Source: Gnetum montanum (lineage: Eukaryota; Streptophyta; Gnetopsida; Gnetales; Gnetaceae). From it: a DNA stretch of 64,000 nt. Positions 10,700 to 22,749 of this stretch are shown piece by piece. The number at the start of each line of letters is the position of its first letter. Within the stretch, counting starts at the first letter, position 1. Location: the NCBI GenBank assembly GCA_015680685.1, contig MNCI01003306.1:530507-594506 (forward strand), read 5' to 3'. The notes beneath the pieces are model-generated. The model was not told the origin of the DNA. It did no database searches and saw nothing but the letters and a program-made list of their open reading frames with translations. The translations under genes and the position numbers were made by a program.

Positions 10700-11899
10700 C
10701 CTGTAAAGGAACAGGCCATTGGAGAGTTAATATTGAAAAAAAAGAGAGGGAATAACTGTTAGCAGATCTAGGAGCAAAATATGAAATGAGATGAAAATAT
10801 GTAGAAGGATCTTATTATCAGAAATAGAAATAACAAGCTTCTTTCTTCATCACAAGGAGAGAACAAGAAGAAGCCTCTCTCATGTAATAGGAGAATGTAA
10901 GAGTGGGATGGAAAGGGGATGTATGTGATGGATCTGAATTGAGGTGAGGGAGGTCCCTTTTGTATTGGTGAAGGGACCTTAAATAACTACTGATAATCAT
11001 CCGCTATTTTAATAACCATAGCCAAAATTTAGCAGGATAACCATAGCCGAATTTTAGCATGAGAAACATAGCCTAAATTTATCATGATAACTATGGCCAA
11101 CAATATCCTCTCACCACTCACCAAGATCAAGATAAAACACTAAGTTGATAAAACACTAGGTTCTTAAGAACTGTCACTAAAGTTCCTGCAAAATTGTTGC
11201 ATAGTATCAGGGAATTTTTTGCTGTACGTACTTAAACTTGATAAGATCATGTGCAGAAGAAAGACGCTAAGAATAACAATAAAAGAAATTGTGAATCAGA
11301 ACTTGGAGAGAAAGATACAAGGTGATGAATCTAACCTGGAATATGATTCAAGTTACAGCAAAATGTTGTTTAGCTACCTCTTTTGCTCAACTCAAATGTG
11401 TTTTCTTTTCATTGTTGAACATAAGAGGTCATGTAGGGTAGCTATTGTTGCCTTTCTAGGTTTTCATCCTTACAATCTATCTTGAAAAACATGATGTTTT
11501 GATTGATGCCATCTATTATTTATTAGCAAGGCATGAAATGTTGGTTAGTGTATAAGTGAGACATTTTTATTAATGTTCATACATACACAAAGTTCTAATT
11601 TTGATTATATGTTTTGGGGTAAATATTGTAAAAAAGAAAAAAAAAGACTTTTAGGTTCCAACCCTATTTTAGAAAATAAACAAACAACCAAAAACCCATA
11701 AAAATCCAAATAATTGTTGTATTTCACCCCTTGAAAAATCTATGGCCTCTAAATTTTACTTCTCACTATGATATTTATTAATAGATTACCTCAATGCATA
11801 TCTAGAACATTCCATTGGCAGTATTTTTTTATGATGATGAGCCTAGACATTAAGTAGTGTCAAGCAAAACCATGTAGTATCATATGGGAATTGATGATC
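10700..11899. other. PME1 upstream region and spacer
   Basis: This is the 5' flank of PME1 and then AT-rich spacer. A degenerate tandem repeat of about 25-27 bp, containing ATAACCATAGCCAAAATTTA and similar units, occupies 11012-11100. Its nearness upstream of PME1 (about 350 bp from the start codon) places it in the promoter region. No further gene was recognised. Confidence 0.45.
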
Positions 11900-11917
11900 A
11901 ACTCACCATACCTTTAT

Positions 11918-12058
11918 AATAATGAGGTGTTAGCCTAGTGGTATGACTCTTGGCCTAGTAATTGTAGATCATAGGTTCAATTTTACTAAGTAGCACTAAG
12001 TTATAAACTTCTATAAATATTGGGGTGTACCTATGTTTCAATTATTTTAGTTTCCAAC
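11918..12058 (+). mobile_element. tRNA-derived SINE, copy 1
   Basis: A short element with an internal RNA polymerase III-type promoter: A box TAGCCTAGTGG at 11931-11941 and B box-like GGTTCAATTTT at 11974-11984. It is followed by a body containing TATAAACTTCTATAAATATTGG and ending TTTCCAACA. It is flanked by an imperfect target-site duplication, AACTCACCATACCTTTAT at 11900-11917 and AACTTACCATACCTTTT at 12059-12075. Related copies occur at 12110-12235, 26279-26392 and 27199-27343. SINEs need a LINE reverse transcriptase, and LINE relics are present in this window. Confidence 0.75.
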
Positions 12059-12109
12059 AACTTACCATACCTTTTCCCACATGTTTTGATTAATCAAACA
12101 TCTTAATAA

Positions 12110-12235
12110 CCTAATCGACTCTTAATACAAAGGGTCTTGGCCTAGTAACCCCATGTCATAGGTTTGATCTAAAAGGTAACAGTGAGTTATAAACTTCTAT
12201 AAATCTTGGGGTGTACCTATGATCATAACCTAGAA
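12110..12235 (+). mobile_element. tRNA-derived SINE, copy 2 (degenerate)
   Basis: It aligns with copy 1 over TCTTGGCCTAGTAACCCC, a B box-like ATAGGTTTGATCT, and the body GTTATAAACTTCTATAAATC followed by TTGGGGTGTACCTATG. The A-box end is disturbed (CTCTTAATACAAAGGG). It lies only about 50 bp after copy 1. Confidence 0.55.
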
Positions 12236-12239
12236 GAGA

Positions 12240-13014
12240 AGTTTGTATGTTGTTAGTGGCCCATCAACTAATAGTTTCTTATGTTCCATTTGTAACCTTA
12301 AGAGAATATTATATTAGATCATTGTCCCATGGTCACATATTGACTTGAATCACTAAGGTGAAAGAATCAAACATAAACATTACAAATATCCTGAGTTATC
12401 CACTAGAGCACTTCAGTTGAACCTTGAATGTATGGATACCTATTTCACATTTGCTTACAAAATGGCATGGATACACATGGCAGATCCATTTAACACATTT
12501 TGGTATGGCACAACTCTTGCAAAGCTTAGTTTAAATTTGGTTTGGTAATTGCAATATCTTGTTCTCTTTATTTAAACCCATGTCTTTGCATCTTGATGGC
12601 ATTATTTGAGCCTAGAAGTTAAAGAGCATTCCTAGGGGTTTGAATACATGATAGTTGAGATAGCTCAAATAACTTAGAAATGCTAATTTCATGTGGATCA
12701 CATTAACTATATGTCATGGGGTGCATCTATTGTCAAATTGTTGTGAGTTTTGACACCCTAAACCTTTCTTGCTATGCACCCATGTTCCCCTCCCCCTCTA
12801 AGAAAAATGTTAATTATGCCCTAACACTAACTTACCACAATCATTGGATATATTTGAATAGTATATTTTTAAGTTTTCTTGATAACTAACTTAGTCTTCT
12901 GAGCCCTCTCTCAGTGAATTGACCTAGAAAGTATGAATTTTCAAGAAAAATTTCATGGGCATAACCCTTTAGTACGTGGCATGTCATCTAATGTAAAAGG
13001 CTTTAACATAGATG
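12240..13014. other. Spacer without recognisable gene
   Basis: AT-rich sequence with no long frame, motif or repeat that I could name. Confidence 0.4.
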
Positions 13015-13573
13015 TGGCATGATGAGTAACGGATATCCATATCCCCTATGCCCAACCATACAAATCACAAGCATTCACGTGCAATCTAGTTGAATTCCAT
13101 AGATGAGACTAGTGTGGTATCTAGATTGTTAAGCATTGATCACAATCCTTATCTTTTCACTTGGACTAGTGGTAGCTTTATCACCTATAAGTTAGTTCAA
13201 AGTGAGACATATGATTATTGCTGTTGTGCGGCTAAGGCTAAGTTATATGAAAGTATGAGAATTAATTATTTAATCTAATTAATAACAAAAAGATAAATCC
13301 TAAACTATACTAAGGGTGATGAGTGTTCATTCCTAGCTTATCGTATAGGTTCGAAACTCACATATCCACTACTAGGATTACCAAGTGTTATGCTATTGGG
13401 TGAACCAAGTAATAACGCAGCTGAGATTACCAAGTGAATATGTGTTTATGTTTGAAACTTGTCGCACTCATTCCATCAATTGATTAATGTGCATGAAAGT
13501 GTAAATATTAACAAAGTACATCAAAAGTAAATCTATTCTAAGTCAAATTGTTGCAATGAACATGAATTAGTAT

Positions 13574-14416
13574 TGATGAGTTATGTTTTGCAGGACTACA
13601 ATATTGGAGATTTGATATCGGGGCACAACCTTCGATGTTAGGGATCCAATATCACCGTTTTCGTGCTAGCCTATAAATTCAACACTTGGGGTGCACAATT
13701 GGGATATAGATAGATCCATAGATTTTGATAGATATCCAATTTTGTTAGTTTCCAATGCATGCCCATAGTGTGATGTTAAGTGATTGTATGATATCCTTAT
13801 CCGAGTGTGACATACTTGGACACGTTACATGTTCGACAATAAAGATCAAGATTACTTCCATCATTGCAAAATCCACTTAGCTTTATTATTGTTAATTGCT
13901 TAAATGTTTACTATTTTCCTTAGTTAATGTTGTCATTCATTGCTCTTTATTATTTCTGTCATTAAGCAGAATGAGTATGACTAATCATGAGTGCTTAAGT
14001 GTAACTACTTGGTAACCCAGTAGTGTTATCATTTGGTATGCCTAGTAATGGTACACTTGGTAACCCCAACGGTAGTTGCATGAAGTCCAAGGTGTGTACA
14101 GAAAGTTAGGAATGGATACTCATCGCACTTAGGCTAGTTAGGCTTTACTTTCCATTGTTAATTAGATCAAACAATTACTTTCTTTATTATCATTAGGAGT
14201 AGCTTAGGGTCAAACAACATCAATTATCATATGCCTCACTTTGGACTAAACCATATGTGATAAAGCTACCACTAGTCCAAGTGAAAAGACAACGAACTGT
14301 GATCAAGGCATAATGATTTAGATGCACAACTACTCCCATCCATGGAATTCAACTGGATTGTGTGTAAACGCTTATAATTTGTATGGTTGGACGTAGGGGT
14401 ACCTCATTGCTCATCA
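13574..14416 (+). mobile_element. Solo LTR inside element A's 3' LTR
   Basis: A plus-orientation LTR, TGATGAGTTATG..GCTCATCA, flanked by a perfect 5-bp target duplication AGTAT (13569-13573 and 14417-14421). It contains the usual LTR landmarks of this family in the sense direction: CTATAAATTC promoter-like box near 13670, AATAAAGATCAAG near 13840, and a terminal GTAGGGGTACCTCATTGC. The uninterrupted site is visible in element A's other LTR at about 20550-20585. No internal part or second LTR is present, which is the expected product of unequal recombination between two LTRs. Confidence 0.9.
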
Positions 14417-14689
14417 AGTATTGATCTTATTGCCATTCATGGAATGTGTCTAGGTACAATTTCACTTGAATAAGATGTTATACAATTGACTCAAACCCAT
14501 GTTGTGGGCACTCGTTGACTATTTGCTAAGACTACAAAAATAAATTACAAGAGTACAGCTACACTATTGACCAAATGATGTTAAATATGTGATGGATGCT
14601 TGCATATTTATAGGCAAATATAGGTATTACATTGATGGGGATGCATTAATGCATTTGGCTGCATCAACACAACTAAGTTATAGTAATTG

Positions 14690-14865
14690 TAATCTTACAT
14701 CTATGACATAGTAGATGCGAGATAGCATCTATGATGTAGTTGCCAATTACGATGTAGCGGCCAACTATGATGTAGCATCTACAATGTATTAGCCAACTAT
14801 GACATAGCATCTACAATGTAGCAGCCAACTGTGATGTAGCATCTGTGATATGGTAGCTACGATAT
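14690..14865 (-). repeat. Short tandem repeats in element A U3
   Basis: About seven degenerate 19-21 bp units built on GATGTAGCATCTA and AGCGGCCAACTATGATGTAG lie in the left LTR, upstream (minus strand) of a TATAAATA box (plus-strand TATTTATAGG near 14607). Position in U3 suggests promoter or enhancer repeats; function is inferred only. Confidence 0.55.
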
Positions 14866-15499
14866 CTTGGTTGATTGATACACTTAACCAAATGATGCTT
14901 TATCATATCCCCATGACTCAAGTACTCGACATATCAAGTTTCATCATACCCTCATGACTAACTAAAAACTCATCCTTGAGTTACATATAAATGGATGAAG
15001 TTTCATTACAAAAAACTATGGGGTAACCAAGACTAGATTGGCTATCATTACAAAACTCGAGTATTGCATTACACAATGTTATTTGAGTGGATGTATTACA
15101 AAATGATAAAAATACTAGATGGACATTAAAGTTTACAAAATTACAAAAGTCTTCAAAAAATCTACCAAAGATAAATCTTCTTGTTGTTACTAAGGATGGC
15201 AGATTTTTGAACCTTAATTATTATGTTGATGCTTCGCTTTTATGCAAATCATTCTTGAAGGATGGATTGAAATTTCTTCCATCATCCCATGGGTCTAGAA
15301 AACATGTGATGTTTAAGTTTTAACCCCTGTAACATTATATCCTCTTGGCTTCTTTTCCTTGCCTTGTAAAAGACCTTCAACCTTAAGTATCTTGTTTAGC
15401 ATCATTTGAAATCACCAAAGGATCAACATTAGTTTTGATAATTTTTCCTTAATGATTAACCCTTTTTGAATCCTTAGTTAGCTCAAAATTTGAAAAAAA

Positions 15500-16480
15500 T
15501 TTAGCATTTAAGCTCAAGGTAATTTCATACTAATGTTTCCTAAGGCTCTAAGGTAACTAAAATCATCAAGTTGTTCATGTCATTTTGATTATTTTTATCG
15601 TTAGTTACCATAATGTTTGAAAATAGGGTGTTAGAAAATTTCAAAAATTACCCCCAACCACAATAAATGAGCTTAACTATGGAAGCTCACAAGTTATTGA
15701 ACAACTAAAATTAGAGGTCTAGTTTGTAAGATATTACAAATGCATCGAAATATTTAAAAACATGTGGTTCAAAAAATGACCAAGAAATTTTGAATTTAGA
15801 GGAAATTTCAATATAAAGGCATTAAAGATAATTAAGATTGGTGAGAAGTAGTTACAAAATCATGCGTAAATTTAGAGAAGCTATCCATGATGTCCTTAAA
15901 GATATGAGGTTTTGATTCACAACCATGATCAACAATAGTCATGCAAGTAGGTTCTCCCCAAAGCAGGCTCCTGCCATAATATCCTTGCATAACCACTTCT
16001 ATAGGTGTCTCTGGGCACCTTAGAAGTCAAATGTAGATCATGCCTTTATTCCAAACAACACACGATTGCTTTGGTTAGGATCTTGCATTATACTATACAA
16101 AACCATTAAGTTCATAATTGCATGCAATAGTGAGATGAATAATGAGATGAGAAGGGATTGCAGAGATTGGGACATGAGGTACCTAATCATGTTTGTAATA
16201 AGTTCTTGCATTGATTGTGATAAAGATGACCATCATATCTATCTGTCAAATTTCTAGACCAAGTCCATACTATTAACAATGACCTGGCATTGATATGCTC
16301 CTTCTTGTGTAGCATCATGAGTCCACAACAAGCATAGAGAATGAACATCACTTAAAAAAAAGAGAAGAAAAGAGAAGAAGGAAGCATTTTTAGAGATTAT
16401 TGAGGAAGAAATTTGGGCCTTAATTAGAGTGGTGCATTCAAGGATGGATAACATTTCTTTTTAGCCCCATAACTAGTGCT
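15500..16480 (-). other. Element A 3' internal region, non-coding conserved block
   Basis: Non-coding sequence between the 3' LTR and the gag region. It contains a block (about 15940-16230, with AGGTTCTCCCCAAAGCAGGC) that recurs in B (44270), C (42330), F (36640) and, reversed, in D (58150-58400). No open frame was recognised. Confidence 0.5.
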
Positions 16481-17169
16481 TGTATCCTAAGAGATCTTCA
16501 AAGAGGTGTGCTTTGAATTCCCATTGTTGTGTTTGTTTTTTTCTCCTTTTTTTTAATCTCTCTTTTTCTTCTTCTTTTCTTTTCTCTTTTTTGGAAACCA
16601 CACCTTACAAAGACATACTTTCTTTATGGTTGTTAGTAGGAGTGATAATACATTCTATGAGGAGTCATAGGCCACAAGAAGGAAGTAAAGAAGAGAACCC
16701 AACAAATCTCCTTGAGGTCACATCCTTTTCCATTCCCACTTGAACTTCCTCCTTTTCTTCAAGGCACAATAATCATTAGTTAATTTTAGTTTCGTGTGAG
16801 AAGAACCATATTTCTTTCATGATAAGTACCTTTTATTTAGAGAAATTAGAGGGATGGATGATGTGGTCTCACTAAATTACATAATTATTTACCCAATCAT
16901 CTTGATAACATAGAACAAAGACCCAACACATAGCATTGACTTTTGCATCATGACTAGCAACATCATTATTAACAAAAACATAGTAGACATCTATAAAACA
17001 TAAAGGAAATGACTCAAGAAAAGAGAAAATTATAAAGAAAAGAAAAATAACAAGAAATGGAAAACATATTAAGAACTGAAAATTTTTTGAAAAAAAAAAG
17101 AAAAATGATAAAAAAACTTGCAAAACAAAAAGTGAAAATGCACTTATTAGTTCTTGATTTGAGATGGGG

Positions 17170-19930
17170 CATCTCCCCCATAACTAAACTCATGGACAAA
17201 TATTTAGAAAAAAAACCACACATTTCCTTGATTATACACCATAAATTTTCCATTTATCATCCTTAGTGATTTAAGTTTTCCCTTGTTAGCACATTTAACA
17301 TTGATGATAATCAAGTTTCAATCATTTGGAGACATATATTTAGTTGGAATAGAATGTGTTTTCTTTTTAGAAGGTTTAGATACATTTCCTTTTTGATTTT
17401 CTATTTTAGTTCTTGGGTCTTCTTGTTTAATAGCTTCTTTTGGTGTATAGTCAAAGTGTAAGACATGTTTATCTAAGTTCTCATTCATTTTCTTAGCACT
17501 AGAACCAATAAGTAGGTTGGATATTTTCATGCATCTTTTAAACAATTTGGTATTCTCATTCATGAACCACTGAGTGTCTTTTAATATAGTGGCTATTATG
17601 TAGACTTGGTTTTGTGCACACACTTATTCCTCAAGTTTGTTGCGGGTTTGTATAGAGATTGTGTTAATCCTTTGAACTTTCAACCCACAACCACACCCTT
17701 TATTATTATCAATATTGCATGGAATTTTTTGTCTCTCCACAATGATAGGTTTATCCTTTATGTTTTATGTTGAATTAATAATGGTTATTTTCCTTTACAT
17801 AGGATTAGGAGACATTGTTTTTCTAAGGAAGGGGGTTGCACGAGATTGTCCTTGTGCTAGTTTTGATGAGCTAGTAGATCTACTAGTTTGATTTACATGT
17901 GTGGGAACTATCCTAAGAAAATGATATTTCCAAGACTTTTGCTAAGGGTTACTAGTACTATTATCATTTTGTATGTTCACAACACAAGTTGCATTTTTCT
18001 ATTGAGGTTGTGGTGCCAATCCTTCTTGCATTGTTGCTAGTGACATATGTTGGAGGAAAGTATAAGAGTATTAAAGATGTGATTGATGATGAGAAGCATG
18101 GGATGGTGATCCCACAGGAGATGTTGTAGGTTAATGATATTCAAGAGAGTAGTAGTAGTGATTTGAGGCATGGGAAGTAGAACCATTTGGAGAAATAGGT
18201 TGTTGAACATAGTATCCATAAGGGTTTGACTAGCGATAAGGGTATTGCTAATCTATTGATGGCATCCCCCATGATAGTGGATTTTGCCACTGCGGTTGAT
18301 AGTAGTCTTAAGGTTGATAAGAAGTCCCATTGGGATAGTACTACTGGTTGTAGGACTGTCCATAATTGCCTTGTGGGTAAGGTAATCTCCTAGGCATGTT
18401 CTTTTCTATGAACTTGGGATTCCAAGCAAAACCCTAGACTCTTGTAGATGTAACATAATTGTGAAATAACCCTTTGGATGTTCATATTGACAAATGTCAT
18501 ATCCATCTTCCTCCTTTGTATCTAAGTTTGCAACCTCTTCTACTACAGCTATTTTCCCTTTTTGCTAATAAGTGTCCTTACTTGTTTCCTTGTTCTTTTT
18601 CCTCTTCTTGTTTTGACCACTTAATCCTATTTGCTTTACCTTCTCTTGTATGATTTTCAAGTTGGTTGCAATTTTTTCAATCATCAACTTCCACATCTTA
18701 TCTACCCTTACTTCAATCTTAGCAATAAACTTTTACACTGGCAAGGTTTTGTGTGAAATCAACTCATCAAAAGCTACCTCTCTTTCTTGATCATAAATAT
18801 GGACCTCCTCGTTGTGAAGAGTTGGATCCCAGCTATATTTCTCTACACTCTCCCTTTTATACAACTCTTTTTCCTCTTTTGCCACCTCTTCAATTAGCCT
18901 TTGTATTCAATGGGCTCTCAACTTTGATAATTTGTCTTGGGTATAGATCCCAAGGGTCTTTCTCGTTTTGTTACAAAACCCATCTATGATGTGACAAAGC
19001 TACTATTTTTGCCCAAGGCTATATCCAGGGATTCATGGTTTTCTTACTTTCACCATTGGATTTATTTTCTTAGGTTGGACACTCTTAAATAGTTTTGGTA
19101 TTTTTCATTGAAGAGATCAAGCATTGTGGACCACCAATGGATTGAATCTGGTTCCAACAATCTATACCAATGTTTAGCTTCTTATATTAGTGTTTTGGGG
19201 AAAAGCTTAAGCTTTTGCCACTTACTCTCGATATTTTTTAAAGTGCAAGCATCATGGAAGGCTCATAAATAATGTTGTGAATCTAAATTATAACATCCCT
19301 CAAATTTGGAAATATTATTCATATTAATTTGTTTGATGCAGCTTTCCCTTTGATGCCTATGAGGTATTCTAACTACCTCCATGATCTGTATCATGCTTCT
19401 ATGAGCTAACAAGGGTTCATCATCATTAAATATGTCATGGTGATAATCGCTATTTCTATTTATTTGATTATGATGATGTCATCTATGCTCCATTTGATGC
19501 CTTGTATCTTGTCTTTGATTTCTATTTCTATCTCTATCATGACCTGTTATCTTCATACCTATGTTCATCCTCATCAAAACTAGACATTAAAGATGAAGAG
19601 GAAGATGGTAAACTGGAAAAATTGCCATGGCTTCTATATCCTCTCCTATGATCCCTTAATTCATCTCTTTTATGTTTGGAGGAGAGGCCCTCCTTGTTCT
19701 AGGACTTATCACATTCCCTCTAGGATTGTGCATAATAGTTGAACATAATCTTTAAATATAGTAAGGATCAGAATGAGCATATGAGATCCCTACTTGTAGT
19801 GGTTCACTCCAATTCTCTTTAATATAGATCATGTCCTTACTACAATCAGTGTTCTCATCATGTGATGGACTATAGGCCTTATGTGAATGAGACATGTTTT
19901 CATTTGATAATGTGTGTAGCTTAAAATATT
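17170..19930 (-). pseudogene. Element A gag remnant, protease core missing
   Basis: Degenerate Ty3-type gag read on the minus strand. The segment AFHDACTLKNIESKWQKLKL at about 19240 matches the better preserved gag of element B. A Cys-poor CCHC-like stretch around EHPKGYFTIMLHLQESRV lies near 18430. After the gag C-terminus (ATPFLRKTMSP near 17815) the sequence passes directly to a third region (CNIDNNKGCGCGLKV), where elements B and D have the retropepsin, so the LLDTGS core is absent. A short C-terminal segment (17318-17623, PRTKIENQKGNVSKPSKKK) follows, ending at the internal polypurine motif (17170-17183). Many stops and frameshifts; not functional. Confidence 0.75.
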
Positions 19931-21012
19931 AATATTTTTGAAAAGATAAATTGTTAATGCTTTAATAGCAATCATTTATAATATAACTAATCTAGATCAC
20001 TACGACCATCTCCAACAACAATGCCAATGATGATCAGTGACTTCCCTATGTCCAACCATACAAATCACAAGCATTCACATAAAATCTAGTTGAATTTCAT
20101 GGATGGGACTAGTGTGGTACCTAGATTGTTAACCATTGATCGCGGGTTGCTATTTTTTCACTTGGACTAGTGGTAGCTTTATCATGTATGGTTTAGTTCA
20201 AAGTGAGGCATATGATTATTGATGTTATACGACTAAGGATAAGTTATCTGAAAGTATGAAAATTAATTATTTTGTCTAATTAATAACAAAAAGATAAACC
20301 CTAAACTATCCTAAGGGTGATGAGTATCTAGTCTCAACTTGTCATACATGTCCTAAACTCATATACCCACTATTGGGATTACCAAGTATTATGATACTGG
20401 GTAAACTAAGCAATAATGTTGTTGGGATTACCAAGTGAATATGTGTTTATGCTCAAAACTGGCACATTCATTCTACCAATTAATTAATGTGCATGGAAAT
20501 GTAAATATTAAGTACATCAAAAGTATATCTATTTTAAGTCAAAGTATTTCAATGAATATGAATCAATCTTGATCTTATTGCCAATCATGAAATGTGTCCA
20601 GGTATAATACCACTCAAATAAGACATTGTACCATTGACTCAAACCCACATAGTGGGAACTCATTGACTATTTGCTAAGACTATAGAAACAAACTACAAGA
20701 GTTCTGCTACACTATTGACCAAATGGTACCAAATACATCGTAGGTTCTTGCATATTTATAAGCAAATATAGGCATTGTGTTGATGGGGATGCATTAATGC
20801 ATTGGGCTACATCAACGAGGATGCATTGATATAGTTAAGTTATAGCAGATGCGATATCACATCTACAATGTAGCAGCCAACTAAAATGAATCGATAAGGA
20901 TGTTACAATGTAGATGTTATGATATCTCGACCAGTTGATACACTTGACAAAATGATGCTTTATCATATCCCTACGACTCAAATACTCGACATATCACAAG
21001 TTTTATCATGGT

Positions 21013-21118
21013 CTAATGTGGAAGGCAAAAGACAATTTTATTTACACCACATTAGATTTAATAAGCTAATGTAGAAGACAAGAGGTAATTTTATTTAAAC
21101 CACATTAGATTTAATAAG
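21013..21118. repeat. 53-bp tandem duplication beside element A
   Basis: Two 53-bp units (21013-21065 and 21066-21118) begin CTAATGT(G/A)GAAG and end CCACATTAGATTTAATAAG. A third partial unit starts CTAGATGTAGAAG. It abuts the right end of element A. Confidence 0.8.
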
Positions 21119-21119
21119 C

Positions 21120-21480
21120 TAGATGTAGAAGCTCACTATCTCTTAGCTGCTATTCCCATCAAGTATCAAAATGTTATCAACAAGCTTTGCTTAAGTTCTC
21201 ATCATCTTAGAATTGAAAATGGAATATGAATTCAACTCCCTTAAGAAGAGTGCACTTGTAGGTTGTGTAGATTAAGAGCTCTTGAAGATGAGTTACATGT
21301 GTTCCTTTCTTATGTCGTGACTACACATTTGAGATAGCATTATAATGTCATGATTTGTTTTTGATGCCTTCGGTGCTTAGTTACTTTATAGAGTATCTTT
21401 ATTTTTCATGAAAATGTAATTTCTGTCAAATAGATCCTATGGGTCTTAGAATGTAATAAAGCTTCATTTCATGTTCTCGA
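21120..21480 (+). pseudogene. LINE 3' relic (zinc knuckle)
   Basis: In one frame around 21238-21310 the sequence reads EECTCRLCRLRALEDELHVF, a C-x2-C..H pattern like the C-terminal zf-RVT region of plant LINEs, followed by stops. It is too short to classify further and has no visible poly(A) tail or target duplication. Confidence 0.55.
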
Positions 21481-22209
21481 GACCTTAAAGAATCTATTAG
21501 ACCAAACAAAAAAAATATGCAATTTTAATATATTCTTAGTGAGTTTTGAAAACCTCATAAAGAATCAATCCAAAGTTGATAATTCTATCTTAAAGAACTA
21601 TAGCATATCTTTTGCTTAAATACCATATTCAACTCTCGATAAATTAAATAAAATAACCAAGTAAAAATGACATATTCACTATTGTCTTTAAATATGATTA
21701 ATCCAGTCATGTCTCAACTAAAATTCTGACGCACTATTTCGAATTTATACCCTAACCATGCGCATTTCGAGATAAGAATTTGAGTGGAACTTAGAATAAA
21801 CAACGGTTTAAACGGAACATAACAAAAGAGGAACTTTATTTATGAAAATTAAAGTCTCTAACACAAATCCAAGTCTATTTGGTTCTTTCTTGTTTTGAAT
21901 TCAGGCTTTTCCCCGGCGCTCGTTTCTTAGCAGTTTAAATTAAAGAGAAATTCGTTAACGTTGTACCCATGGTTCGATGGCAGCGTGATAATGGCTCAAT
22001 AGGTAATCCTTTGTGATTTCCTGGGCGCAAAAAAAATTTCCAGTTTTCAATTATGCGAGATCATTGAAATCCCATACAGTTCACGTGATTGAACGTAGAA
22101 AAAACTGGATAGAACGGAAATTCTGCAATTCCCGAGGAAATTCCTGAGGGAGTTCTCTGCAATTCCCGTTGGGAACCTTTTTTGGTACCCATGAGGCCAT
22201 AACCCATCT
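21481..22209. other. Spacer, nothing recognised
   Basis: AT-rich, no gene or repeat that I can support. Confidence 0.4.
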
Positions 22210-22512
22210 CCATAACTAAGTCAATTATTCCCATGTTCTGCACATTCAATGCATCACTGTCGATCTGACAAAAGCTGTGAAAACTGTTTTTTCATCCACA
22301 GAATGAGACACCAAACTTTTCATGATAAAAATGTTAGTGAGAATTTTAAAGTCCGTATGCATCCATAACTAACTCAATTATTCCCATGTTCTGCACATTC
22401 AATGCACATTCAATGCATATCAGTGTCGATCTGACAAAAGCTGCAAAAACTGTTTTTTCATCCACACTTTCATGATAAAAATGTTGGTGACAATTTTAAA
22501 GTCCCATGCATC
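22210..22512. repeat. 153-bp tandem duplication downstream of PME2
   Basis: Units 22210-22362 and 22363-22512 both start CCATAACTAA(G/C)TCAATTATTC, share GTCGATCTGACAAAAGCTG and CTGTTTTTTCATCCACA, and end with ATAAAAATGTT(A/G)GTGA followed by AATTTTAAAGTCC. The second unit carries an extra internal repeat of ATTCAATGCAC. The array ends about 240 bp beyond the PME2 stop codon. Confidence 0.85.
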
Positions 22513-22749
22513 CAAACGATAAAATCAATTTGCTATCGCATTTGGTATTTTGATTGTTGCTATCTTTGGGAACCGTAAATTACTTTTTAAAAAGAGGCCA
22601 AAATTAAAGGAAAATTTAGCCTTTTTTAAAAAGAATCCCAATTGAAAATACCCAAAAGATGAACAAAACCAATCATTTTGACAAAAACTAAAATTAAAAA
22701 AAATCACAAAGTGATTCACTTTATTCCTTCTTGTGGGCATACCCAATGT

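Larger units (their letters stand above)
13020..21008 (-). mobile_element. Element A: gag-only LTR retrotransposon, minus strand
   Basis: LTRs at 13020-14946 (3' LTR, interrupted by a solo LTR at 13574-14416) and 20028-21008 (5' LTR) share sequence throughout, for example the run from CACAAGCATTCACGTGCAAT onward. On the minus strand the 5' LTR ends in ..CATCA and is followed by a decayed Asp-tRNA-type primer binding site (about 20008-20026). The 3' LTR is preceded by a polypurine tract, AGTCATGAGGGTA. Between them lie degenerate gag (about 17990-19930) and a short downstream region. No protease core, reverse transcriptase or integrase was seen. Flanks TGGCA (13015) and TGGTC (21009) match only in part, so the target duplication is uncertain. 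Confidence 0.85.

Noticed and set aside
11219-11485. 88-codon plus-strand frame upstream of PME1
   Set aside because: No recognisable domain, no homologous partner upstream of PME2; likely chance.
14690-14865. CRISPR-like array of short repeats
   Set aside because: Units are adjacent and degenerate with no unique spacers, and lie in a plant LTR.
16480-19000. Short open frames of 60-100 codons on both strands within elements A, C, D and F
   Set aside because: Chance frames in AT-rich decayed retroelement DNA; only those co-linear with gag, protease or the coiled-coil ORF were kept.
13015-21013. Target duplication TGGCA/TGGTC for element A
   Set aside because: Only three of five bases match; could be chance or decay.
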